Part shown: positions 33,327 through 42,877 of the stretch, piece by piece
Layout of the letters: the number at the start of each line of letters is the position of its first letter
Numbering within the stretch: the first letter of the stretch is position 1
Notes under the pieces: generated by a model
What the model was told of the DNA's origin: nothing
What the model saw: only the letters and a program-made list of their open reading frames with translations
Databases searched by the model: none
Assembly: GCA_011772495.1 (NCBI GenBank)
Contig: WVZL01000048.1
Span: 88,465-152,464, forward strand
Direction of reading: 5' to 3'
Source: Candidatus Aminicenantota bacterium
GTDB taxonomy: Bacteria; Acidobacteriota; Aminicenantia; Aminicenantales; Aminicenantaceae
Length of the DNA: 64,000 nucleotides
Program-made: the position numbers and the translations under genes

Positions 33327-34598
33327 CTATATTCTTTTTCCGTCTTTGACTACGAGTTTTCCGTTCTTGATGACATGCTTTATCGGATTTATTCCCAAGT
33401 GGTAGACGATCGAGGGATAATTGGGCGCCTCACAGAGAATGAGGTCCATTTTTTTCCCTTTCTCCAGGCTCCCGACCGATTCATGCCTGTCCAAAGCATA
33501 GGCGGCGTTCGCCGTGCAGGCGTTGATGGCTTCTTCAAGGCCCATTTTTAAGGTATAAACAGCCAGCTGAAGCACAAACAGCATGGATTCGGTCATCGAG
33601 CTTCCTGGATTAAAATCAGTCGCCAGGGCAACCACGGCTCCTTGTTCGATGAGCTTTCGGGCCGGCGCACGCTTCTCGAGCATTAAAAAGAAGGAAACCG
33701 CAGGCAAGAGTATGGCAGCTGTTTGGCTCTCGGCGAGTTTTTGAACGCCTTTATCTGTAATGTTGATCAGGTGATCTGCTGAGACCGCTGCCTCCTCTAC
33801 CGCGAGCTCGGTTCCTCCAAGAGGAGAGAATTCATCAGCATGAATTTTGATCTTAAAACCGGCCTTCTTGGCAGCTTTTATCAATTTCCTCGTCTCATCC
33901 ACGGAAAAAACTCCCTCTTCACAAAAGACATCGAAGAATTCAGCCAGGTTCTCTCTCCTGACCTCAGGGATGATTTTATTGATGAGAAGCTCGATGTATT
34001 CGTTCTTATTGTTCTTGTACTCTTCTGGAATTTCATGGGCACCCATGAAGGTCGGGATGATGTCCACGGGATGAATTTCATCGAGATGATGGAGAGTCTT
34101 TAGCTGTTTGAGTTCATCCTGCAGATTCAGCCCGTATCCGCTTTTGGCTTCGACGGTCGTGGTTCCGTAGAGGAGCATCCGGTCAAGCCGGGGCAGACAG
34201 AGCGAGTGCAATTGCTCTCCGGAAGCCTCTCGGGTGGCTTTAACCGTGGTTTGAATGCCCATTCCCTTTTGAGCCAGCTGTTGGTAAGTGTAGCCTTTAA
34301 GGCGAAGGAGAAACTCCTGCTCTCGGCTTCCAGCAAAGGGAAGATGGGTGTGAGGATCTATGAATCCAGGGAGTCCGGTAAGGCCCTTCCCATCGATAAT
34401 CACGCAGTCGGTCTCAGGCTGGACTTCTTTCCGGAATCCCTTTTCATCTCCCGCAAAGATGACCTGACCCTTATAAGAGGCGATCCATCCCCTCTCGATA
34501 AGACCTACGTCCTGCAGAGCGTCTTTTCTTTTAGGCAGGGCGCCCTGGCAGGTCAGGATTTGGTTGCAGTCGGCAACAACCAGGTCAGCGGGGTTCAT
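33327..34598 (-). CDS. hutI: Imidazolonepropionase HutI
   Basis: 423 aa. It hydrolyses imidazolone-5-propionate to formiminoglutamate, the third step of histidine degradation. [16 protein letters not shown] holds the His-x-His metal ligands and substrate Arg, MGAHEIP and [11 protein letters not shown] the further His ligands, and ATDFNPGSS the catalytic Asp. No hutH, hutU or hutG is nearby. Its ATG lies inside the end of ftsZ (14-nt overlap) with no clear ribosome site of its own, so it seems to be read by coupling to ftsZ at the end of the division operon. An unusual place for a catabolic gene. Confidence 0.92.
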   Translation of the reverse strand: MNPADLVVADCNQILTCQGALPKRKDALQDVGLIERGWIASYKGQVIFAGDEKGFRKEVQPETDCVIIDGKGLTGLPGFIDPHTHLPFAGSREQEFLLRLKGYTYQQLAQKGMGIQTTVKATREASGEQLHSLCLPRLDRMLLYGTTTVEAKSGYGLNLQDELKQLKTLHHLDEIHPVDIIPTFMGAHEIPEEYKNNKNEYIELLINKIIPEVRRENLAEFFDVFCEEGVFSVDETRKLIKAAKKAGFKIKIHADEFSPLGGTELAVEEAAVSADHLINITDKGVQKLAESQTAAILLPAVSFFLMLEKRAPARKLIEQGAVVALATDFNPGSSMTESMLFVLQLAVYTLKMGLEEAINACTANAAYALDRHESVGSLEKGKKMDLILCEAPNYPSIVYHLGINPIKHVIKNGKLVVKDGKRI

Positions 34599-35796
34599 CA
34601 GGGTATTTTTTCAGTGAGACCTGCTTGTTTCTTCTCATAAAAGTGGGAGTTTCATAGGGCTCGTATTTTTTCTCCCAAGGAGGCCTTTTCCAGAGAACAT
34701 CACTTCCCTGAGGATTGAATTCATAAGGAGGCGTCTCCGTATTGACTTGGAAAGGAGGCTGTGCCTCCGGAGGAGGATTTAAATGATCCTGAAAGGGAAT
34801 TTCCTTTTCTTGCTGGACTTCAAAGCCGGTGGCAATAACAGTGACTTTGACCATGTCCTTCAGGTCTTCGTCGATAACAGTGCCAAAAATGATGTTGGCT
34901 TCAGGGTGAGCCAAGGTGTGGATAAGCTGAGAAGCTTTGGTGACTTCATGGAGAGTCAGGTCTTTCCCTCCTGTTATGTTGATCAGAACTCCGTGTGCAC
35001 CCTGTATCGAGGTATCCACTAATAGAGGACTCGAGATAGCCTTCTGAGCTGCGTCCGCGGTTCTGTTCTCTCCGGAAGCCATGCCGGTTCCCATGAAGGC
35101 CATACCCATACCTTTCATGATTGATTTCACATCGGCAAAGTCCAGGTTGATCAATCCGGGCCTTGTTACTAGGTCAGAAATTCCCTGAACAGCCTGGCGG
35201 AGGATGTCGTCAGCCATTTTAAAGGCGTCTTGGATAGAAGTATCCAGGTTGACTGTTTCCAGAAGTCTTTCGTTGGGGATAGAGATGACCGTATCAACAG
35301 CAGTTTTTAAATCTTGAAGCCCGTCCAGGGCCTGTTTGGCTCTGACTTTTCCCTCGAATTCAAAGGGAAGAGTAACGATAGCAATGGCTAAAATATCATC
35401 GATTTCTGAAGCCAGGTTGGCTAAAATAGGAGTGGCTCCTGTCCCGGTGCCGCCGCCCAAACCAGCAGTCAGAAAAACCATATCCGAGCCTTCCAGGAGG
35501 TTGATTAATTTTTCTGTATCCTCTAGAGCGGCCTGCTTGCCGATATCAGGTCTTCCTCCAGACCCTAAGCCTTTAGTGAGTTGATTTCCGATCTGGACTT
35601 TATTCTTCGCCCTGTTCTGGCTAAGGGCTTGAAGGTCTGTGTTGACGGAAATGAAATCCACTCCTTCAATTCCGGACTCGATCATCCTGTTGACGGCGTT
35701 TCCGCCTCCGCCTCCTATCCCAACGACCTTGATCTTGGCTCCGTTTGATTCTTCAGCCAAATGAAACTTTAATTTGCCTTTCATGTCTTCTATCAT
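34585..35796 (-). CDS. ftsZ: Cell division protein FtsZ
   Basis: 403 aa. The tubulin-like GTPase forms the division ring. [14 protein letters not shown] opens the nucleotide site; the signature [10 protein letters not shown] lies around residues 115-125, and the T7 loop includes [11 protein letters not shown]. The variable linker is followed by a conserved C-terminal peptide TPTFMRR, used to bind FtsA, then about 15 more residues, which is longer than usual. GGAGGAGG precedes the ATG, 9 nt after ftsA. Confidence 0.97.
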   Translation of the reverse strand: MIEDMKGKLKFHLAEESNGAKIKVVGIGGGGGNAVNRMIESGIEGVDFISVNTDLQALSQNRAKNKVQIGNQLTKGLGSGGRPDIGKQAALEDTEKLINLLEGSDMVFLTAGLGGGTGTGATPILANLASEIDDILAIAIVTLPFEFEGKVRAKQALDGLQDLKTAVDTVISIPNERLLETVNLDTSIQDAFKMADDILRQAVQGISDLVTRPGLINLDFADVKSIMKGMGMAFMGTGMASGENRTADAAQKAISSPLLVDTSIQGAHGVLINITGGKDLTLHEVTKASQLIHTLAHPEANIIFGTVIDEDLKDMVKVTVIATGFEVQQEKEIPFQDHLNPPPEAQPPFQVNTETPPYEFNPQGSDVLWKRPPWEKKYEPYETPTFMRRNKQVSLKKYPDEPR

Positions 35797-35805
35797 TTCC
35801 TCCTC

Positions 35806-37029
35806 CTAGGCCTCCTTAAGCCAATTTTTGACCTTGATCCAAAGGCCTTTTTTTCTATCTTTGGTTATTCCTTTTTCCTCCAATTTATTAAACCCATAGA
35901 GGATGAGACCCACCGTGGTCGCATAATCTGGAGTGTTGACCCTGTCGACCAATCCTCCCACACCTGAGGGGTCTCCTCTCCTGATGGGGAGATCAAAAAT
36001 CTCTTCGGCCACTTCCTCCAGTCCATCCAACATGGCTGTGCCTCCGGTAAGGACGACTCCAGAATTGAGAGATTTTTCGTAGCCCATCCTTTTGATATCG
36101 TTGTCGATCAAGCGGAAAATCTCTTCTGCCCGAGGCTGGATGATGTCAGCCAATATCTGTCTAGAGAGGACTCTTGGTTTTCTTCCTCTGCCTACGGCTG
36201 GAACTTCGATCGTTTCTTCTTCATCAACCAAAGGGCTGGCCACACAGCCAAATTTTTTCTTGATCTTTTCCGCTTCGGGAATGGGAGTTCGTAAGCCCAC
36301 TGCAATATCGTTGGTGAAATTGTCTCCTCCTAGAGGGACGATAGAGGTATACCAGAGACTGCCTCGTTCAAAAATAGCGACCTCGGTTGTCCCTCCTCCG
36401 ATGTCGATCAGGCCCACTCCTAATTCTTGTTCATCTGGGGTCAAAGTAGAAGTGGCGGCCGCAATCTGGTTGAGAAAAACATCTTCGATCTCGATGCCGG
36501 CTCTTTCAATACAGGTTCTTAAATTCTGGACAGAAGTCAAGGCGCTGGTGACGATGTGGACATTCACTTCGAGTTTGATACCGCTCATTCCCAGGGGATC
36601 TTTGATTCCGTCTTGCTCATCAACCACGAACTCCTGAGGAATGACATGGATGATTTCTCTGTCAGGAGGGATGGAGACAGCTTTGGACTGGGCAACGACT
36701 CGCTTGATGTCCTCGTGAGTTATTTCTCTGTTCCTGCCGGAAACAGCGATGACTCCGCGGCTGTTGAAACTTTTAATGTGAGCTCCTGAAATGCCGATAA
36801 AAGCTGATTCTATTTCAACTCCGGCCATGAGTTCTGCTTCTTCCTGCGCTTTCTTGATGGCGTTCACCGTGGCATCCAGGTTGACCACGACTCCCTTTCT
36901 TAGGCCCCTGGATTCCGAGGTGCCGATGCCGATGGTTTCAATTTTTTTATCTTCGGTGATTTCTCCGATAATCGCTGCTACCTTTTTGGTGCCGATGTCA
37001 AGCCCGACAATATATCCATTTTTTGGCAT
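35806..37029 (-). CDS. ftsA: Cell division protein FtsA
   Basis: 407 aa, actin-like protein tethering FtsZ to the membrane. VGLDIGTKKVAAIIGE is the phosphate-1 loop, GLIDIGGGTTEVAIF the phosphate-2 loop and LTGGTAMLDGL the adenosine motif; the C-terminus (KKGLWIKVKNWLKEA) is the amphipathic membrane-targeting helix. GGAGAAATT precedes the ATG. Overlaps ftsQ by one base. Confidence 0.96.
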   Translation of the reverse strand: MPKNGYIVGLDIGTKKVAAIIGEITEDKKIETIGIGTSESRGLRKGVVVNLDATVNAIKKAQEEAELMAGVEIESAFIGISGAHIKSFNSRGVIAVSGRNREITHEDIKRVVAQSKAVSIPPDREIIHVIPQEFVVDEQDGIKDPLGMSGIKLEVNVHIVTSALTSVQNLRTCIERAGIEIEDVFLNQIAAATSTLTPDEQELGVGLIDIGGGTTEVAIFERGSLWYTSIVPLGGDNFTNDIAVGLRTPIPEAEKIKKKFGCVASPLVDEEETIEVPAVGRGRKPRVLSRQILADIIQPRAEEIFRLIDNDIKRMGYEKSLNSGVVLTGGTAMLDGLEEVAEEIFDLPIRRGDPSGVGGLVDRVNTPDYATTVGLILYGFNKLEEKGITKDRKKGLWIKVKNWLKEA

Positions 37030-37907
37030 TATAATTTCTCCTTTTTGGGATTGGGAATGATATTCCTGTTTGAGTTCTCCTGAGGCTTAATGTAGAGCCT
37101 GTCTGGGAAGCGAAGATCAACATATTCCAATGGTCCGAAGCGCGTTTTGAAGTCATGACCATGTTCGTAGAAGAATTCGAGGCTTTGAGCAAAATTCCTG
37201 TAGTCAAGCATTAGCCGGGTGTCATCATTTTTAAGATGGAGAGTTACCCAGCCGAAGTAGCTGAGGTCTAAGGCTTTGATTTTTTCTCTTACAGATTCAG
37301 GCGTGCTTTTCAAACATTCCCAAGCCAAGCGCAGTTTTTCTTCATAGTTTTTTTGAAAATTATCCGAATCGATGAGAACAGGAAAGCCTGGATTATCTGA
37401 ATGAACGATTTTTTCGAGTAGATGACCTTCTTCATCGATGAGGTATAAATCCTCTGCCTGCAGGACAGCTACGGGTTTTTTATCTGTAATCTTTATCCTC
37501 AAAGAAGCGGGAAAGATCTTTCTGATCTGAACCTCCTTGATCCACTGGTGGTCTTTTATCTTTTGCTGGAGGTGCCCGATATCCGCCAGAAGAATGTTCC
37601 CCAAGTTTTGTTCGCTTAATTTATCTCGAATGTCTTTTTCCGTGTCTTCTCTGGAGCAGATGACTTCTACCTCTCTGATATTCAGGTAGTCCCAGGAAAT
37701 CAGGAAGACATAAAGCTTCTGGAAGAGGTAAAAGATTCCCACCATGAATAAGAGAAAGAGCAAGATATGTCCGTACTTAAGACTAATCTTCTTCCTGATT
37801 TTCTTTTTTCGAGTTCTTCTGATTTCTCGCTTCCGTTGAAAATACATGGGCTCGTAAAAGAGGCCTTGGGTTCTGGATCGGTAGGAAGAATACATGGATC
37901 GAGCCAT
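37029..37907 (-). CDS. ftsQ: Cell division protein FtsQ/DivIB
   Basis: 292 aa. A strongly basic cytoplasmic N-terminus (about 45 residues) leads to one membrane helix (ILLFLLFMVGIFYLF), then a POTRA domain beginning LNIREVEVICS and the beta domain with EYVDLRFPDRLYIKP at the end. It scaffolds the divisome in the periplasm. Lies between murC and ftsA as in most dcw clusters, but murB and ddl, often found here, are missing. Confidence 0.9.
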   Translation of the reverse strand: MARSMYSSYRSRTQGLFYEPMYFQRKREIRRTRKKKIRKKISLKYGHILLFLLFMVGIFYLFQKLYVFLISWDYLNIREVEVICSREDTEKDIRDKLSEQNLGNILLADIGHLQQKIKDHQWIKEVQIRKIFPASLRIKITDKKPVAVLQAEDLYLIDEEGHLLEKIVHSDNPGFPVLIDSDNFQKNYEEKLRLAWECLKSTPESVREKIKALDLSYFGWVTLHLKNDDTRLMLDYRNFAQSLEFFYEHGHDFKTRFGPLEYVDLRFPDRLYIKPQENSNRNIIPNPKKEKL

Positions 37908-37908
37908 C

Positions 37909-39300
37909 TTATCCTTTTTCCTCCAGATTTTTTATGATATCCGGGATGATCTGGTAAATGTTTCCTGCTCCGAGGACTAAGAGCATATCTTCAGGTTCCG
38001 CAATCTTGCCAACCAGGGCCGAGATTTTTTTCATGTCAGGTTCAAAATAGACATTCTTATGTCCGAATTTTTCGATTTCTTCATAGAGCTTTTTACCTGT
38101 CACATCGGGAATAGGGGGTTCTCCTGCTGGAAAGATTTCAGTGATAACAAGAATATCTGCTTCGTTGAAAGAAGTGGCAAAGCTCTTCATGAGATAGGAG
38201 AGGCGTGTGTAGCGATGAGGCTGGAAAACAGTAATGACGCGACGTCCCCAGCCTCCTTTGGCGGCTTCGAGGGTAGTTCTTATTTCCGTGGGATGATGAG
38301 CGTAGTCCTCGATGATCATGATGTTGTTGACTTCTTTTTTCAATTCAAAACGGCGGCCTATACCTCTGAAACTTTCCAGCGATTGAAGAATAATCTTGGG
38401 AGAGATTTCTAGATCTATGCCCACGGCTACGGCTGCCAGTGCGTTCAGAATGCTGTGACTGCCCGGCACGTTTAATCTTAACGTTCCCAGTTTCTTTCCT
38501 TTCCAGAAGAGACAGGACGAGCTGGAGAATTTTTCGAATTTTTGTTTTTTAACAAAGAAGTCCGCCTGAGTTGAGAATCCATAGCTGATGATTCTGCGGT
38601 CGATTTGAGGAATTAAGCTCTGAAGGTTAGGATCATCGAGACAGAGAATCACTGGGCTGTAAAAGGGAACCTTGTTGGCAAAGTTGATGAAAGTGCTTTT
38701 GATCTCTTCGAGGGTCTTGTAGTGATCCAGATGCTCATTATCTAAGTTGGTCAACACCGCGATGAACGGAGATAGATAGAGGAAGGAACGATCGCTTTCA
38801 TCAGCTTCGGCAACGATAAAATCTCCTGCCCCCAGCTTGGCATGGGCTCCCAGCGTGTTCAGGCGGCCACCGACAATGATGGTCGGGTCAAATTTTCCTC
38901 CCTCTAGAACCTGAGCAACCATGGAAGTCGCCGAGGTTTTCCCGTGGGAGCCAGCCACAGCCACCCCGTATTTCATCCTCATCAGCTCGGCCAGCATTTC
39001 TGCTCGAGGGATGATGGGTATTTTGAGGCGCCTTGCTTCTTCTACCTCGACATTGTCCTCCATTATGGCTGAAGACGTCACTACCACATCTGCCCCTTTT
39101 ACATATTCAGCCTTATGACCGATAGAAACACTTGCCTTGAGAGAAGCAAGGCGCCGGGTTGCTTCATTGGCCGCAATATCTGAGCCTGAAACGCTGTAGC
39201 CGAGATTCAGGAGCACCTCAGCAATCCCGTTCATTCCTGTGCCTCCGATGCCGATCATATGGATGTGCTTGAGTTTTCCGTAGGGTCTTCTGACAAAAAT
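37909..39300 (-). CDS. murC: UDP-N-acetylmuramate--L-alanine ligase MurC (probable AUU start)
   Basis: About 463 aa if started at ATT 39300-39298. The first conventional ATG (39258) cuts into the conserved N-terminus: the upstream codons read FVRRPYGKLKHIH directly before MIGIGGTGMNGIAEVL, just as full MurC proteins read K-H-I-H before the VGIGG loop. GGAGG (39306-39310) is followed by five A residues and then ATT, ideal spacing. No ATG, GTG or TTG is in frame there. ATP loop GSHGKTSATSM, NLDNEHLDHY and DYAHHPTEIR are intact. It adds L-alanine to UDP-MurNAc. The murG stop overlaps this ribosome site. Confidence 0.9.
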   Translation of the reverse strand: MFVRRPYGKLKHIHMIGIGGTGMNGIAEVLLNLGYSVSGSDIAANEATRRLASLKASVSIGHKAEYVKGADVVVTSSAIMEDNVEVEEARRLKIPIIPRAEMLAELMRMKYGVAVAGSHGKTSATSMVAQVLEGGKFDPTIIVGGRLNTLGAHAKLGAGDFIVAEADESDRSFLYLSPFIAVLTNLDNEHLDHYKTLEEIKSTFINFANKVPFYSPVILCLDDPNLQSLIPQIDRRIISYGFSTQADFFVKKQKFEKFSSSSCLFWKGKKLGTLRLNVPGSHSILNALAAVAVGIDLEISPKIILQSLESFRGIGRRFELKKEVNNIMIIEDYAHHPTEIRTTLEAAKGGWGRRVITVFQPHRYTRLSYLMKSFATSFNEADILVITEIFPAGEPPIPDVTGKKLYEEIEKFGHKNVYFEPDMKKISALVGKIAEPEDMLLVLGAGNIYQIIPDIIKNLEEKG

Positions 39301-39309
39301 TTTTTCCTC

Positions 39310-40395
39310 CTAAGAATGACTCTCCATTAATTCGAAACAAAGTCCTGCAATTTTTTCAGCCACTTGATTCTTTTTCAGAGAGGCTAGATTTTTCTCCATT
39401 CGACCGATGTCTTCTCTATTTTTCAAGAAAAAGAAGATTTTCTCAGTAAAGTCCTCAGGAGTGAATTCCTCTTCAAGGAGGACTTCAGCTCCCCTGCTTT
39501 TTTCTAATTCCCTGGCATTCAGAACTTGATGATTGTCTGAGGCCTTAGAGAAAGGAACCAGGAGCGAAGCTTTCTGAGAAGCTATGAGTTCAGCGATAGT
39601 GGTGGCTCCGGCCCGGCTTATGATAAGGTCAGATTTTTGGAAATAATCAGCCATATCATAGAAATAAGGCTCGACCACAACTTCCTCAAAGTGGTGTTCT
39701 GCATAGCCATTTTTGACCCATTCGAAATCTTTCTTCCCAGTTTGGTGAAAGATTCTCAAGTTTTTCTTCTCTTTCTTGAGGAAAGGAAGAGAGGCGACGA
39801 TTTCCTGGTTCAAGAAGTGAGATCCCTGACTTCCGCCAAAGATGAGAAGGCTCAGCTTGCGGTTTCTCTCCTTGGGCGGCAAGCCGTAGAATTCTTTCCT
39901 GACTGGATTCCCCAGAAAGATTCCTTTTCCCTTAAAATAAGGAAGAGAACTTTGAAAAGAGACAACAGCCTTCTTAATCCAGGGGATGAGGAGCCGGTTG
40001 GTCAGACCTGGGTAGAGGTTTTGCTCTAAGATGAGGGTCGGGATTCTCATCCAGGAGGCAAGCAGAATGATGGGCCCTGAGCTGTAGCCTCCCACTCCTA
40101 TGACCAGGCTTGGTTTCAAGCGGAGCAAAATGGCCAGAGACTTAGCAAAAGAGAAGGGGAGGAGAAACAGTGATTTTAGGCTTTTTAGTCCTTTTCCCTT
40201 GAGACCCTCAATTTTCAAGGAGATAAAATCGACCCCTTGACGCTCCATGATCGTCTTTTCCACAGTCCGGCTACTGCCGACAAAAGTCAGCTGCAAATGG
40301 GAAGCTCTCTCTTTTAGCTTCTCCCCAATGGCCAGGGCAGGATAAAGGTGTCCTCCGGTTCCACCTCCGCTGATGATAATCTTTCTCTGTTTCAT
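39310..40395 (-). CDS. murG: UDP-GlcNAc:lipid I transferase MurG
   Basis: 361 aa. Makes lipid II on the inner face of the membrane. SGGGTGGHLYPALAIGE is the N-terminal glycine loop, GGYSSGPIILLA the second, FGGSQGSHFLNQ the domain-link region and ISRAGATTIAELIA the UDP-GlcNAc site. Overlaps ftsW by ATGA (40392-40395). Confidence 0.96.
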   Translation of the reverse strand: MKQRKIIISGGGTGGHLYPALAIGEKLKERASHLQLTFVGSSRTVEKTIMERQGVDFISLKIEGLKGKGLKSLKSLFLLPFSFAKSLAILLRLKPSLVIGVGGYSSGPIILLASWMRIPTLILEQNLYPGLTNRLLIPWIKKAVVSFQSSLPYFKGKGIFLGNPVRKEFYGLPPKERNRKLSLLIFGGSQGSHFLNQEIVASLPFLKKEKKNLRIFHQTGKKDFEWVKNGYAEHHFEEVVVEPYFYDMADYFQKSDLIISRAGATTIAELIASQKASLLVPFSKASDNHQVLNARELEKSRGAEVLLEEEFTPEDFTEKIFFFLKNREDIGRMEKNLASLKKNQVAEKIAGLCFELMESHS

Positions 40396-41504
40396 TTTCT
40401 CTTTCTGCTTTTTCCCCGCCTTTGAGAGATATTGAGAAGAATCCCGATCCCTAGAAGAGTGCAGAGAAGAGAAGATCTCCCAAAGCTGATTAAAGGCAAA
40501 GGGATTCCTGTGGGGGGGCCGAGCCCCAGCACGATTGTGATGTTCAGTAGGGCCTGAGCGATGATAGCCATTGTTAATCCCGCGGCTGCAATTTGATTGA
40601 AGTTACTGGTGGTCTTCCAGGAGATGACGAGTCCCCGGTAAAGGAAGATGAGGAAAAGCAACAAGATGGCTAATGTTCCGATGAGACCGAGCTCTTCCCC
40701 GATGATGGCAAAGATGTAATCTGTATGAGCGCAAGGGAGAAAGAAGAGTTTCTGAGTGCTTTCTCCGATACTCACTCCTAGAAGACCTCCTGAGCCAAAG
40801 GCCAGTTTTGATTGAATGACCTGGAAGCCCCTCCGAAAAGGATCTCTCTCGGGGTATAAAACAGCAACAACCCTCTCCCATCTGTAACTGGCCTGGAAAA
40901 GGAAGAAGATAAAGATGGTGACTGCTGATGTCCCCAAGACCAGGAAATGCTTGAACTTAATCCCGCCGATAAAAAGCAGGACCGAGCAGATCAAGAAGAC
41001 TAAGATAGCTGTGCCGTAATCGGGTTCTTTCAAGATCAGGAAGGAAAATACAAAAAGCACGGCCAAGGGAAAAATGAGTGTCCTGAACGAGTCCAGTTTA
41101 TCTTTTTTCTGATCAAGATAGAAGGCAAAAAAGAGAACCAGACTAATTTTTGCCAATTCTGAGGATTGGAAACTAAACCCGAGGAATTGAATCCAGCGAT
41201 TCGTATTTCCGATGGCAGGCATGGCCAGACAAATCACCAGAAGCAAGAATGAGAGGGAGAGGAGTCCGTAGACGAAGACAGGTGTTTGATAAAAAGGTTT
41301 TCTTATGGAAACCATAAAAAGGATCAAGGCGATGCCAGCAATCGCCCCAGTGGTTTGATTGAGATAAAAATGGAAGGGCTGGTCATATTTTTCGATGGCC
41401 AGAATAGCTGAAGCACTGAAGACCATGACGATTCCTATGCCGATCAGAGCCAGGGTGGCCAGGAAGAGAGTCTTATCAAATCCAAAAGGCTTGAAAATTT
41501 CCAT
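40392..41504 (-). CDS. ftsW: Peptidoglycan glycosyltransferase FtsW (SEDS family)
   Basis: 370 aa with about ten membrane helices. Polymerises lipid II at the septum together with FtsI. GIVMVFSASAILAIEKY at the N-terminus, KEPDYGTAIL, SKLAFGSGGLLGVSIGES and GLGPPTGIPLPLISFGRSS are SEDS signatures. Ends in a short basic tail. Four bases after murD. Confidence 0.95.
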   Translation of the reverse strand: MEIFKPFGFDKTLFLATLALIGIGIVMVFSASAILAIEKYDQPFHFYLNQTTGAIAGIALILFMVSIRKPFYQTPVFVYGLLSLSFLLLVICLAMPAIGNTNRWIQFLGFSFQSSELAKISLVLFFAFYLDQKKDKLDSFRTLIFPLAVLFVFSFLILKEPDYGTAILVFLICSVLLFIGGIKFKHFLVLGTSAVTIFIFFLFQASYRWERVVAVLYPERDPFRRGFQVIQSKLAFGSGGLLGVSIGESTQKLFFLPCAHTDYIFAIIGEELGLIGTLAILLLFLIFLYRGLVISWKTTSNFNQIAAAGLTMAIIAQALLNITIVLGLGPPTGIPLPLISFGRSSLLCTLLGIGILLNISQRRGKSRKRK

Positions 41505-41508
41505 GTAC

Positions 41509-42876
41509 TTACGCCCTGCCTTTTTTCAAATGTTTTTCAAGGTTAGAAACTTCTTTTTTAAAAGCCCTCCCTCTTTCTTCAAAATTCTTGAACATGTCAA
41601 AGCTCGTGCAAGCTGGAGCCAGCAGCACAACTTCTCCTGACTTGGCTGCAGAAAAGCCGATATCGACAGCCTCTTTTAGAGAAGAAGAATCAAAAAATTC
41701 AGTCATGCCATTCAAAGCTTCTTTTATTTTTTCCCTGGCCTCGCCGATGAGGATGATCTTCTTAACTTTCTCTTTGATGACTTTTTTCAGTCTTTTAAAA
41801 TCACCGCCTTTATCTCTTCCCCCCATGACCAGGATAATTTTCCGGTCAAAGCTCTGAATGGATTTTAAGGCGGCATCGACATTGGTGGCCTTGGAGTCGT
41901 TGTAAAAATCGATTCCTTCCAAGGTCAAGATTTTTTCCAGACGATGTTCCAGGCCTTTAAAAGTCTTGATTGATTCTCTCATTCGAGGTACTGGTATCCC
42001 AAAAACATGTCCGACTAAAGCACTGGCCATAATATTCTCTTGGTTGTGAACTCCAAAAACAGGAATCGTAGAGATCTTCATCAGCTCTTCTTTTTTAGTA
42101 TCAGCAAGGAAGATTCGCTCCTTGTGAAGGAAGCAACCTGGAGTGACTTCCCTCTTCCGGCTGAAAGCAAGAACATCAAAATCGACTCTCTTTCTCAGCG
42201 GCCACACCAAGGGGTCGTCGCGGTTAAGGATAGCTTTAGGCTCGTTCCTTTGAGAGAGGATGAGTTTCTTTTTAGCTTCGTAGTAGTCATCAAAACTGGA
42301 GTGCCAGTCGAGATGATCGGGAGAGACATTGAGAAACACAGAAACATCAACCTTGAAGTCCTTGATATGATAAAGCTGGAAGCTTGAGATCTCGGTCACA
42401 TAAACATGGTCATCTCGGCTGGTTTTTGCGGAGTCTATCAGAGGCGTTCCGATATTGCCGGCCAGAAAAGCTTCCAATCCTCCTTCGTTGAGGATTTTGT
42501 GAGTCAAGGTGGCGGTTGTTGATTTTCCGTTTGTTCCGGTAATGCCGACGATTTTACCCTTCAGGTATTGGTAGGCCAATTCTATTTCCGAGATGATTCT
42601 CACGCCTCGTTCTCGGGCGATCCTGAGTTCCGGGATAAAAGGCACGCCAGGGCTGACCACAATGAGATCTGCCTCTAGAAAAGAGGCGAGATTGTGGTCT
42701 CCGGCTTCAAAGGTTACCCCTTTTTTTCGCCAGGAATGAATGTCTTGATTCAATTCTTCTGGTTTCTTCTTTTCACTGACTTTGATTTTTGCTTTTTTCT
42801 CGAGCAGGAAGCGAACCAGAGCTTCTCCTGTTCTTCCGAAACCGACAACCAGGGCTTTCTTGCCTTCTAAGTTCAT
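41509..42876 (-). CDS. murD: UDP-MurNAc-L-alanine--D-glutamate ligase MurD
   Basis: 455 aa. ALVVGFGRTGEALVRFL is the N-terminal nucleotide-binding fold, GITGTNGKSTTATL the ATP loop (about residue 112), NVSPDHLDWH the metal site and NDSKATNVDAAL the C-terminal domain motif. Adds D-glutamate. One base between it and mraY. Confidence 0.96.
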   Translation of the reverse strand: MNLEGKKALVVGFGRTGEALVRFLLEKKAKIKVSEKKKPEELNQDIHSWRKKGVTFEAGDHNLASFLEADLIVVSPGVPFIPELRIARERGVRIISEIELAYQYLKGKIVGITGTNGKSTTATLTHKILNEGGLEAFLAGNIGTPLIDSAKTSRDDHVYVTEISSFQLYHIKDFKVDVSVFLNVSPDHLDWHSSFDDYYEAKKKLILSQRNEPKAILNRDDPLVWPLRKRVDFDVLAFSRKREVTPGCFLHKERIFLADTKKEELMKISTIPVFGVHNQENIMASALVGHVFGIPVPRMRESIKTFKGLEHRLEKILTLEGIDFYNDSKATNVDAALKSIQSFDRKIILVMGGRDKGGDFKRLKKVIKEKVKKIILIGEAREKIKEALNGMTEFFDSSSLKEAVDIGFSAAKSGEVVLLAPACTSFDMFKNFEERGRAFKKEVSNLEKHLKKGRA

Positions 42877-42877
42877 C

